A DNA stretch of 64,000 nucleotides from an uncultured Dysgonomonas sp. (GTDB lineage Bacteria; Bacteroidota; Bacteroidia; Bacteroidales; Dysgonomonadaceae): positions 1-64,000 of the forward strand of contig CALYPL010000007.1 in assembly GCA_945273835.1 (NCBI GenBank), given 5' to 3'. Below, piece after piece: positions 1-9,020 of the stretch. Within the stretch, counting starts at the first letter, position 1. Each line of letters begins with the position of its first letter. The position numbers and the translations under genes are program-made. The notes under the pieces were generated by a model that saw only the letters and a program-made list of their open reading frames with translations, was not told the DNA's origin and searched no databases.

Positions 1-588
1 ACATTTGGGTAATCGTGCTAAGCAGATATAGCGACCGTGGAGGATTAACCAGTGGTGCGCTTTGCCTAACAAATTTTGAGGAATGTATCTTATCAATACT
101 TTTTCGGTCTCTAAGGGATTTTTAGAGTGATCGGTTAGGCCTATTCTGTTGGACACTCGGAAAACGTGTGTATCGACAGGCATAGCGGGTTTATTGAATG
201 CGACAATAAGCATTACATTAGCTGTTTTACGTCCTACTCCCGGAATTGATTCTAATTCTTCTAATGTTTGGGGTACTTTTCCTCCGAAATCTGTTACAAG
301 CTTACGGGCCATCCCAACAAGGTTCTTGGCTTTATTATTTGGGTATGATATGCTTTTGATGTATTCATAGACATTCTCGGGTGTGGTTACTGCCATTACC
401 TCGGGCGTAGGAAATGCTTCGAATAATGGAGGTGTAACGATGTTAACGCGTTTATCGGTACACTGTGCTGACAAAATAACGGCAATCAACAGATGGAATG
501 GTGTGTCGTAATGTAATTCGGTTTCTGCGATTGGCATATTTTGTTCGAACCAATCTAATACGTGTTTGTATCTTTCTTTTTTTGTCAT
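1..588 (-). CDS. nth: Endonuclease III (3' end truncated by window start)
   Basis: Reverse-strand reading from ATG at 588 gives ...GGKVPQTLEELESIPGVGRKTANVMLIVAFNKPAMPVDTHVFRVSNRIGLT... and AHHWLILHGRYICLARLPKC (HhH-GPD plus start of the FeS-cluster Cys motif); open to the window edge. Confidence 0.93.
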   Translation of the reverse strand, partial: MTKKERYKHVLDWFEQNMPIAETELHYDTPFHLLIAVILSAQCTDKRVNIVTPPLFEAFPTPEVMAVTTPENVYEYIKSISYPNNKAKNLVGMARKLVTDFGGKVPQTLEELESIPGVGRKTANVMLIVAFNKPAMPVDTHVFRVSNRIGLTDHSKNPLETEKVLIRYIPQNLLGKAHHWLILHGRYICLARLPKC

Positions 589-603
589 AAGTGTATAAAA
601 AAA

Positions 604-633
604 AGAATCCCTCACATCGCTATAAGGGATTCT
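604..633 (-). terminator. Rho-independent terminator downstream of the PpiD-like gene
   Basis: Inverted repeat agaatccct...agggattct followed by a T-run on the minus strand. Confidence 0.6.
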
Positions 634-654
634 GATTTGTTTTATATCTTTTTA

Positions 655-2778
655 TCACCAGAATTTTACCCTATTGTCTTCTACTTTCATTTTTTCTGTT
701 AGGGCTGATAAAGACTGCATCATCATATAAGTTGTGGTCTGAGATAATTTACTTTTTATTTCAGCTGCATTCATTTCTTTTGTATCTACTGTTTTATTTA
801 TGGCATCAAGGACGTAAACTCCATTTTCACCTTTTAATGGTCCGTCAAGTTTGTTCTGTTGCCCAACTTTGGAATATACGTTAAATACAGGCTCAAATCC
901 TATTCCTGAGATGTTATTTGAATCGAATGTAACAAAATGTACTGAATCAACTCGAGTTCCAATTTGTTGAGCATATGCGTCTAATGATGTCAGATTTTTG
1001 GATTTCAGGTCTTCTATCATTTTAGCGGCTTTCTTGTCTTTTATCAATTCTGCCTTTAGGGTTGCTGAAACTTCTGATTCGGGCATATAACCACTCGGGA
1101 TATCTTGTTTTATTACTGCTATGATACGTTTGTCTGACAAATCGAATTTCTTTATCGATCCTACTTTTTCGTTAAATGCCCAATGGATAACCTGACGTGA
1201 GCCTGGAGTTTGTTGTAAATTGGGCTCTGATGGATAAATCATTGCATCTGAAATGAGATTATATCCTTTGTTTTGCGCATCTGCTTCAATTTTGTCAGGC
1301 TTGCCACTTTCTGTTAAGAATTGGTTTAATTCGTTATCTATTGTATTCTGCGTTTTATCGCTGACTAGAACAGGCATATAGATTGATGCTATTTTTACTT
1401 TAGCTACGGGTTTTGTTTTATCATCTATACGAACTAAGCTGAGATTTCCATTTAAAGATAGTTTCAGAATATCGCCTTTGTTTGCGGCAAAGCATTGTTT
1501 ACCGATTCCGAATGTATTCGCCAACATCATTTCATTAACCCAAACTGCTTCTCCTGCATTACTTCCGGGGGCACGTTCTTGTGCAACTGTGGCAAAATCT
1601 TTTCCTGCTTTTATTACATTTAATAAGCTATCAGCAATTTGATTTGTTATTGTTGCGTCAAGATTTTGAGGCAATGGTAAAACTTGAAGTTTGATTGAGT
1701 CTGGTGCAATTGTCTTGTCAAGCAATTTATACATAACGTAAGATTGGTCATCGCGTATAGGTCCGTATATCTCGTTTATAGATGCTGTTTCTGCAAATTT
1801 CTTTGCATCTTGAGGTAGTGCTGATACTGCTACAAACGCATCGATAAATTGACTTGATGAATACTCGTTTACAACTAAAGCGGGATTGTTTGTGGTCAAT
1901 AATTTGTTTTTTGCTGCATCCATTTCTTTGGCTACGGCATCGTAATCTTCTTCACTCGGTATAACATCTCTTATGAAGTATGATATTTTACGCAAGTCTG
2001 TATCTAATTTATAATTGTTCTTGCGAGTTTCATACAACGCTTTGACTTCGCTTTCGGAAACCTGAATGGTTGAATCGGGAATTGTGTTATATCGCTGAAC
2101 GACATATGCGAAATCTGCTACGTTTTTTGTGTCTTCGAATGATTGTTTTACTTCGCTGTTATTTACTAAGATTGTTTTTGCAAGAAGTGCGTTATATTTT
2201 TCTTCTAAACGTTGATATTTCATCATGTTTTCTATGAAAGCCCATACTTTTTTCAATTCGATCAGTTGGCTTTGTACTTGCACATCTTGTACTGATGAAA
2301 TATCTTGTTTTACTTGGGTCAAAAATTGTGTTAACGCATTTTTGTCAAATTGTCCTGTCTGGGGATCGGTGAAGAAACCAACGCTGTATAATACTGGAGA
2401 GATGTTTGTTCCGTAGGCCATATCATCCATTTCTTCTTGAGAAACTGACAAACCTAATTTTTCTGCCTGATCGGCTAACATCATCTCTTTAACCATCTGC
2501 TGATAGACACTTTCTCTTATCTGTGCTTGTATTGGTTCGTCAAGGGAAGTCACATTTCTTCTAAGTTTTTCAAATGTTTCCCATTCTTCTATTCTATCTG
2601 CATATTTTTTGGTCGGCACAACTTCTCCGTCTACTGAAAATGCTTTATCCTTGAATTTGTTATACCAAGCGTTACCTGATGAAAAAAGGTCTGACAATAT
2701 AAATGCTAATAAGGCTAAACCGAGAATACCAATCAGAAGTCCGGCAGCCTTAGTCCTTAATGTTTGTAATACAGCCAT
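655..2778 (-). CDS. ppiD: SurA_N/PpiD-like peptidylprolyl isomerase, membrane-anchored
   Basis: 707 aa; N-terminal TM (MAVLQTLRTKAAGLLIGILGLALLAFILSDLF), SurA-N-like region, divergent parvulin-like region. Confidence 0.8.
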   Translation of the reverse strand: MAVLQTLRTKAAGLLIGILGLALLAFILSDLFSSGNAWYNKFKDKAFSVDGEVVPTKKYADRIEEWETFEKLRRNVTSLDEPIQAQIRESVYQQMVKEMMLADQAEKLGLSVSQEEMDDMAYGTNISPVLYSVGFFTDPQTGQFDKNALTQFLTQVKQDISSVQDVQVQSQLIELKKVWAFIENMMKYQRLEEKYNALLAKTILVNNSEVKQSFEDTKNVADFAYVVQRYNTIPDSTIQVSESEVKALYETRKNNYKLDTDLRKISYFIRDVIPSEEDYDAVAKEMDAAKNKLLTTNNPALVVNEYSSSQFIDAFVAVSALPQDAKKFAETASINEIYGPIRDDQSYVMYKLLDKTIAPDSIKLQVLPLPQNLDATITNQIADSLLNVIKAGKDFATVAQERAPGSNAGEAVWVNEMMLANTFGIGKQCFAANKGDILKLSLNGNLSLVRIDDKTKPVAKVKIASIYMPVLVSDKTQNTIDNELNQFLTESGKPDKIEADAQNKGYNLISDAMIYPSEPNLQQTPGSRQVIHWAFNEKVGSIKKFDLSDKRIIAVIKQDIPSGYMPESEVSATLKAELIKDKKAAKMIEDLKSKNLTSLDAYAQQIGTRVDSVHFVTFDSNNISGIGFEPVFNVYSKVGQQNKLDGPLKGENGVYVLDAINKTVDTKEMNAAEIKSKLSQTTTYMMMQSLSALTEKMKVEDNRVKFW

Positions 2779-2898
2779 TTGACAATTGTTTATTTGTTAT
2801 GATTATATCTATTTCTACTATTTTTCTTTCTTTTTTATTTGATATTCAGCTTGCGAAGATAATAAATTAGAGTTTAAGAACACTTAAAATGAAGCGTA

Positions 2899-3510
2899 TT
2901 ATTCTCCTTTTTTCTGCTTCGCGCTATCCTCATTCTTTTCATCTTCGTTAAGGTAGAGTTCGGGAGCTTTGACATTTTTCATCTTTATTTGGGTCATTTG
3001 CTGATTCGACTCAAAATCGTCCGCAATGATTGTAGCCTCATTCGGGCTTTTTATAGTAACAGGTTTATTGGAGTAAATACGCTGTTTTTGTTGATCCCAA
3101 AAGATTTCTTCACTCTCAAAGGTTTTGTTCTGAAAATTCCGGATAAACACATTTCCGCGCATCTTCCATAAATTATCACTTATATATCTCCAAACAGTAT
3201 CAGCCCGAAGTGTAACTACTGTATTAAAAAGGGAATCATATTGTTCAAGGTATAATTTGTCTGGAAAAAGCCAAAATGGTTCGCTTGCTTCATCAAACAT
3301 TTTCCATGTTTTTGTGATGACTTTGTATTTAACCATCCCTGAGTCTGAAATCAGCATGGTTACACTATCTGTATTTATGATCGGTATTGTTTCTTTATCA
3401 AATACAAACGTCACTTGATCTTTTGTTTCATTCCGACATGATATAAATAATAATATCATGAATAAAGATAGAACGACCGACCATGATCTATTCATATTGA
3501 AAAATTTCAT
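2899..3510 (-). CDS. lptC: LPS export ABC transporter periplasmic protein LptC-like
   Basis: 203 aa lipoprotein (FISCRNE); LptC-type pattern SEEIFWDQQKQRIYSNKPVTIKSPNEATIIADDFESNQQMTQIKMKNV. Confidence 0.8.
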   Translation of the reverse strand: MKFFNMNRSWSVVLSLFMILLFISCRNETKDQVTFVFDKETIPIINTDSVTMLISDSGMVKYKVITKTWKMFDEASEPFWLFPDKLYLEQYDSLFNTVVTLRADTVWRYISDNLWKMRGNVFIRNFQNKTFESEEIFWDQQKQRIYSNKPVTIKSPNEATIIADDFESNQQMTQIKMKNVKAPELYLNEDEKNEDSAKQKKGE

Positions 3511-3568
3511 TGTGGATTTAGATCGAAAGAATTTTCATAATAAACGGATAGTAATTAATACTGAATGT

Positions 3569-4870
3569 CTAATTTAGTTTCCGTTTTCTGAACCAAAGTT
3601 CATTAATATTCATATTTAACGATATTCCGAAGTATTCCTCTTTAATCATTCCTTTTACTTCCGGATTGATACGTTGATATTCAAGGTTAATATTTATGTA
3701 TGAAACACGCCCTGTCCGATAAAACGATTCGATGAAAGGTAATCCTAAACCAACTGTCACACCATATTCGTTATATCCTTTGGATTGATCGTTGTATTTA
3801 TAATTTAAATAAGAATTACTATAATTGAAACCTGCTCTGTAACGGATCAGTTTAAAATAGTTACGTTCGTATTGTCCATAACGATACTCTGCACCAAAGC
3901 CGAATTTCCATCTGTCGTTAAAACGTTTATCGTCTTCCATTGCGTCGCTCATTAAAGATGTGTATTTTACACTACTCCATTTCTGAAAAGTAACGTCAGC
4001 CCCCAAGGTAAGTTTTTCTCCACGAAGATATGTAAATCCCAAACCGTATGTATCCGGAAAACCTGCATCTATTTTTTTATCTTTTGTGCTGTTATGTTGA
4101 GTCTGGTTATTTTGCCCAAATTCGTAATAATCTTTAGTGACTGAACCTTTATTATTATTACGCGGCGAATACATAGCTCCTATCACAAAGCGATTATTTT
4201 CAGAGGGTTTAAATTCATATTGCGCACCTATATCTAACTTCATTGTACTGATTGAAAGCGTCGTCCTTTGTCTGCTTGAGTTAATGGCGACATCGTCGAA
4301 CTTCAAATTCTTATCATGCTTAGGTTTGCCATACAAGTAGGAAATATTCGCTCCTACTGATAAGCCTTTAAGTGGTGTCAGATATCCGATACCTCCGTAA
4401 ACCTGAGTCAGCCCCCCTGAGCCGTTATAATAAGATGTATATCCTACCCCTTCTTTGGTTTCTTTGTTATCATAGCGATACCCAACTGTGGAATAAGGGA
4501 GCAGACCGAAACTCACTCCTAAACGTTTTGTTACAGGCAAGAGCATCGTTACATAATTTAAGCCCCCGTCGTTCTCAGAAAATGAGCCTACGTTGTCGCT
4601 TAGCTTGGATTTTCGCCAATCAACTCCTATATCAAACAAAAATGTCAACGAATCGACAGCGGAGTATGATGCCGGGTTCAGAGTATTGGCTCCCAAATTG
4701 TTTCTTAAGCCGTAACCGATACCGCCCATACCTTTTGACGGACCTGAAACCTGATCTCTCAACACGCCATAGCCATATCTGCTGTATGGTGAGGTATTTT
4801 GTGCCGCAAGGGGTAATACTATACAAGCCATTAAGGCTAATAAAAGGATATTCTTATTAATTTTTGACAT
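3569..4870 (-). CDS. Putative outer-membrane beta-barrel protein
   Basis: 433 aa; signal peptide ending LAAQNTSPYSRYGYG; alternating aromatic/Gly beta-strand pattern. Confidence 0.7.
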   Translation of the reverse strand: MSKINKNILLLALMACIVLPLAAQNTSPYSRYGYGVLRDQVSGPSKGMGGIGYGLRNNLGANTLNPASYSAVDSLTFLFDIGVDWRKSKLSDNVGSFSENDGGLNYVTMLLPVTKRLGVSFGLLPYSTVGYRYDNKETKEGVGYTSYYNGSGGLTQVYGGIGYLTPLKGLSVGANISYLYGKPKHDKNLKFDDVAINSSRQRTTLSISTMKLDIGAQYEFKPSENNRFVIGAMYSPRNNNKGSVTKDYYEFGQNNQTQHNSTKDKKIDAGFPDTYGLGFTYLRGEKLTLGADVTFQKWSSVKYTSLMSDAMEDDKRFNDRWKFGFGAEYRYGQYERNYFKLIRYRAGFNYSNSYLNYKYNDQSKGYNEYGVTVGLGLPFIESFYRTGRVSYININLEYQRINPEVKGMIKEEYFGISLNMNINELWFRKRKLN

Positions 4871-5585
4871 TATAGTTTAATATTCGGTTTAAACCCTTCA
4901 ATACTAAATTAATATCGACGTGCACATCTGTTCCTAACTGTGACTCGATATAGCGTGTGTGTCCTCCCGTAAGTATAATTTTAATATCGGGATAGGTTTT
5001 CGTTAGAGATGTAATATATGATCTGATTTCGTTTATAACGCCATGTATTACACCTGCTCTTATAGCTGTTTCGGTATTATATCCCATATCGGGTAAATCA
5101 CCATAACGATCTATTATAGGCAATTTATCTGTAAATTGATGTAATGCCTTGAAGCGCATGCTTATTCCCGGCGAAATATTACCTCCTAAATAATTGGCTT
5201 GTGCATCTACAAGTTCGTATGTTATGGCTGTTCCGGCATCAATAACTAAAACGTTATTACCTTTATACATATAACTTGCTTCGACTGCTGCCGCCAAACG
5301 ATCTTGACCCAATGTGGAAGGCGTTTTATATGCATTCTTAATCGGCGAGTTAAGTGTTTCATCAATTATCAGAAAGGTCTTAATATTCGACTGAAGATAA
5401 GAAACTACTTCCGGCGATGATTCAATTACTGAACAGAAGGCACAGCAATCTACTTTATGGGTACTTAGTAATGATGCACAAACAGAAACATTGAAAACTT
5501 CGTAAAGAAAGGTTTCAACAAGCACATCACCATTGAAGATAGCAACCTTAGTTACTGTATTGCCTTGATCTATTATTAAATTCAC
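4857..5585 (-). CDS. coaX: Type III pantothenate kinase
   Basis: 242 aa; MNLIIDQGNTVTKVAIF, LGQDRLAAAVEA, VLVIDAGTAITYELVD, GGNISPGISMRFKALHQFT. Confidence 0.93.
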   Translation of the reverse strand: MNLIIDQGNTVTKVAIFNGDVLVETFLYEVFNVSVCASLLSTHKVDCCAFCSVIESSPEVVSYLQSNIKTFLIIDETLNSPIKNAYKTPSTLGQDRLAAAVEASYMYKGNNVLVIDAGTAITYELVDAQANYLGGNISPGISMRFKALHQFTDKLPIIDRYGDLPDMGYNTETAIRAGVIHGVINEIRSYITSLTKTYPDIKIILTGGHTRYIESQLGTDVHVDINLVLKGLNRILNYNVKN

Positions 5586-5850
5586 AAAAAAAACGAATCA
5601 AATTTGTGCAAAGTAAATTAAAAAAAATAAGTAAAGCGAGTATTTGCCTAAAATGTCGTATTTTTTTTACCTTAAAAAGTAATAATAAACTTCTTACAGA
5701 TGCTCGGTTGTTATGAATCTGATAATCGGGTTTGTGAAAGCACAATGAATATTTGAAACTAAACTTCGATTTTTACAAATGTTTCAGACTAATATTAATC
5801 TTAGATCTATTAATTTTAAATAACTTCGTAAATTGATAAATACATCAGGG

Positions 5851-6558
5851 ATGAGCAAATCTAAACTATATAAAATTAATCAGCGATTGGATGTTTTAGG
5901 TTCAATCAAAGATATAAGTTGGTTTCTGATACTCTTCCTGTTTTTCGAGTTTATCTGGAAAGTCTGTGTGCATCAAGGTGAAGATGAAAGTATACTGATC
6001 GTATTAGGCAAAGACATGACTTCATGGGCTTATCCGCTCAGTAGATTTACGGCTAAAACGGTTTATTGGGTTATACACGATCTGTTCGGATACTCAGATT
6101 TCCAAGTTGATGGAATACTTCTTTATTTTAAAGACTCTTTATTTAAAACAAATATTGTTTGGGGATGTGTGGGAGTTAAACAATTGCTGATGTTTACGTT
6201 CATCATCTTATTTTATTTCGGCCCCCTTAAAAAGAAAATCTGGTTTATCCCTTTGTTTATTTTAGTTTTGATACTGATTAATATTTTACGGATCACCATT
6301 ATTTGCTTCATCACTAAAAATCCATTTCCGGAGTGGTTTATTGGGGTAAATACTTGGTACAATAATCGGATTTGGATAAACAATAAAGAAACTTTTAACT
6401 TATTTTATCAAGATTGGTTCAATGTATTTCATCATGACATTTTCACTTGGATCTATTATGACGGGATTTTATTTCTGATCTGGCTTTTCTGGGAAGAACG
6501 CTTTAATAAACCATATCAGAAGTTGAAAAATAAAATTAAATCTGATTCTCAAGCTTAA
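5851..6558 (+). CDS. Exosortase/archaeosortase family protein
   Basis: Polytopic membrane protein with candidate catalytic residues: Cys in IVWGCVGVKQLLMF, Arg in ILINILRITIICF, His in FNVFHHDIFTWIYYDGILFLIWLFW. ATG at 5851 preferred over the TTG at 5833. Confidence 0.82.
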   Translation: MSKSKLYKINQRLDVLGSIKDISWFLILFLFFEFIWKVCVHQGEDESILIVLGKDMTSWAYPLSRFTAKTVYWVIHDLFGYSDFQVDGILLYFKDSLFKTNIVWGCVGVKQLLMFTFIILFYFGPLKKKIWFIPLFILVLILINILRITIICFITKNPFPEWFIGVNTWYNNRIWINNKETFNLFYQDWFNVFHHDIFTWIYYDGILFLIWLFWEERFNKPYQKLKNKIKSDSQA

Positions 6559-7736
6559 TTCTTATTCTTTTTAAGAAAGCGTTTAAAATTCATACGATCA
6601 TACATTTGAGTTATATCAAGTAATGGCAGTGAAAATATAAACCGACCAGCTTTGAAGTATTTCGCTGAATTATTTAAAACTATCAATTGTTTTAGGTATC
6701 GCACCAGAAACAAAATAATACTTGAGCCAAGCATTATTAAATCGGCTGAAAAAGCTGAATAAATTATTGAAACGACAAACAGTATGTAAAACAAGCAACG
6801 TGTTGTATATTCAGCTGAAAAAGATTTTGCGCTAAATCCTTCAAAATACTTATTTAACAACAATCCACTGCGTTTTAATTGCTTCCATAAAGACTTGCTA
6901 TATAAATCTGTCTCAATAAAAGATGCTTGTGACAAGGCAACAGATGTATTAGTTCCATTCATTATTCTGTTGATAAACAAATCTTCTCCGTTTGCAATAT
7001 TTAGTAACGATGAAAATCCTTTATGAGCCATGAATAACTCTTTACGAAAAGCAACATTTCTAAAAACTCCGGTATAAGGTTTATTTTTTAATGCCATAGA
7101 AAGATATTGCAAACTATACAATAAATTCCTAAAGCGCGCTCCTCTGTTAAATAGTTTATGCCTGTCTGTTTTGTAGTATGAATAACCAAGCACAACTTCG
7201 GTGCTTTCATTCATTTCAGCCATCATGGATGAAATCCAATTGCTGGATATAGGCTTGCAATAGGGATCTGTAAAAAGCAGAATATCACCAGTAGTTGCTT
7301 TAATACCTAAAGTCAGCGTTAATTTACGTCGAGCAAAATTCTTATCCGGTGATATAGGTAAATAAGTACTATATAAATGTGGATATTTGAGTTTGAGGGA
7401 TTGGAGCAAAATATCACTCTCATCGGTTGATCCGTCGTTAACAACTATTACTTCAAAATTTGGATAGTCTTGCTCAAGCACCAAGGGTAAGTTTTGTGAT
7501 AGATACTCGGATTCGTTTTCTGACACGATAATAACGGAAACCTTCGGGCAATCAGATGGTGTTGCCAGATTCTTGTTTTCGGAGTTTCGTCTATTTGCTT
7601 CTTTTAATGGTTTCTGATAATATGAAATGTAGTAATATAACTGGATAATTAAGCATATAAAAAGCGTGCTTAACAAAATAATATCAATAATATCAAAATT
7701 AATTGAATGCTGAATTTGTTGAATTACTTTTTCCAT
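6555..7736 (-). CDS. GT2 family glycosyltransferase, membrane associated
   Basis: 393 aa; N-terminal TM, PKVSVIIVSENESEYLSQNLPLVLEQDYPNFEVIVVNDGSTDES, C-terminal TM segments. Confidence 0.88.
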   Translation of the reverse strand: MEKVIQQIQHSINFDIIDIILLSTLFICLIIQLYYYISYYQKPLKEANRRNSENKNLATPSDCPKVSVIIVSENESEYLSQNLPLVLEQDYPNFEVIVVNDGSTDESDILLQSLKLKYPHLYSTYLPISPDKNFARRKLTLTLGIKATTGDILLFTDPYCKPISSNWISSMMAEMNESTEVVLGYSYYKTDRHKLFNRGARFRNLLYSLQYLSMALKNKPYTGVFRNVAFRKELFMAHKGFSSLLNIANGEDLFINRIMNGTNTSVALSQASFIETDLYSKSLWKQLKRSGLLLNKYFEGFSAKSFSAEYTTRCLFYILFVVSIIYSAFSADLIMLGSSIILFLVRYLKQLIVLNNSAKYFKAGRFIFSLPLLDITQMYDRMNFKRFLKKNKN

Positions 7737-7772
7737 AATATAATCTGCCTTTTTAATCCGTTAAACAAGAAA

Positions 7773-7805
7773 AAGAGCCATAAACATAACCGTACTATGG
7801 CTCTT
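7773..7805 (-). terminator. Rho-independent terminator downstream of lysA
   Basis: Stem aagagccata...tatggctctt followed by T-rich sequence on the minus strand. Confidence 0.6.
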
Positions 7806-7832
7806 GTATCTATTTAATATAAATGTAGTTTT

Positions 7833-9020
7833 TTAAATTTTATCTGAAAAATAGACTTTTGGTAATTCGCGACAATTATACTGCGAAGCCATAATCTCGC
7901 CATATGCTCCTGCTGTACGCAAAGCCAACAAATCACCACGCTGTGTTTTATTTAGAGTATAATCTTTAGCAAATACATCCGACGACTCGCAAATTGGACC
8001 AACCACGTCATATTTTTCTTCAGGTAATTCGGATGAAATATTTTCAATTTTATGATATGCCTGATATAAAGCCGGACGGATAAGATCTGTCATACCTGCA
8101 TCAACGATAGCAAACTTCTTGGTTTCACCTTCTTTAACGTAGGTAACTTTTGAGATCAAAGAACCGCACTGCGCCACTATTGATCTACCAAGTTCAAAGT
8201 GCAATAATTGTCCTTCGCTCAGTTTTAAATTTTTGTGATATATCTCAAAAAAGTGTTTGAAGTCAGAGATCGGGTGACCATTCGGGTCAGCATAGTCTAC
8301 CCCTAAGCCCCCGCCAACATTTACATGTTCAAGTTTGATACCTCTATCTTCGAACCAACCTAATATCTCATTAACTTTAATACACAATCTTTCAAACACT
8401 TCCAGTTCTTCTATTTGTGAACCTATATGAAAATGAATTCCAATCAGTTTCACATTTTTCAGATATGATAATTTATTTAGTGTTTCGGCAAGTTGTGATA
8501 TAGCAAAACCAAATTTATTCTCATTTAAACCTGTTGTTATGTATTCATGGGTATGAGCATCTACATTCGGATTAATCCGTAGTGCGATCTGGGCTTGTTT
8601 TCCCTTTTTAGCTGCTAAAGAATTGATTATTTCTAATTCGGGTAAAGATTCTACATTGAAGCAGAAAATGTTAAGATCCAGAGCCAAATTTATTTCTTTA
8701 TCGGTCTTACCAACACCTGCAAGAACAATTTTAGAAGCCGGAAAGCCAGCGTTTACAGCAGCTTTCACTTCATTACCGCTCACACAATCAGCACCAAAAC
8801 CTTCGGCTGCAAGAAATTCTAATATTCGCTTATTAGCATTTGCTTTAACAGCATAGTGTTCTATGTAGCCATAATTTTTGATCTCATTTTTTACAGCTTT
8901 GACTGTTTTTTTTAAAACATCCATGTCATAGTAGTAAAAAGGAGTATCAAGTTTTTTTATTTTTTCTATCGGAAAACATCCTTTGTCTTTCGCTTCGGAC
9001 AACGTGGGGTTATTATTCAT
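7833..9020 (-). CDS. lysA: Diaminopimelate decarboxylase
   Basis: 395 aa; HYAVKANANKRIL, GIHFHIGSQI, VNVGGGLGVDY, ELGRSIVAQCG, GPICESSDVFAKD. Confidence 0.94.
   Translation of the reverse strand: MNNNPTLSEAKDKGCFPIEKIKKLDTPFYYYDMDVLKKTVKAVKNEIKNYGYIEHYAVKANANKRILEFLAAEGFGADCVSGNEVKAAVNAGFPASKIVLAGVGKTDKEINLALDLNIFCFNVESLPELEIINSLAAKKGKQAQIALRINPNVDAHTHEYITTGLNENKFGFAISQLAETLNKLSYLKNVKLIGIHFHIGSQIEELEVFERLCIKVNEILGWFEDRGIKLEHVNVGGGLGVDYADPNGHPISDFKHFFEIYHKNLKLSEGQLLHFELGRSIVAQCGSLISKVTYVKEGETKKFAIVDAGMTDLIRPALYQAYHKIENISSELPEEKYDVVGPICESSDVFAKDYTLNKTQRGDLLALRTAGAYGEIMASQYNCRELPKVYFSDKI

Noticed and set aside
149-370. 73-aa plus-strand ORF
   Set aside because: Antisense to the truncated nth gene, which the reverse strand encodes convincingly.
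4372-4860. 162-aa plus-strand ORF antisense to the outer-membrane protein gene
   Set aside because: Lies inside a well-supported minus-strand CDS; low-complexity, unconvincing translation; typical shadow ORF.
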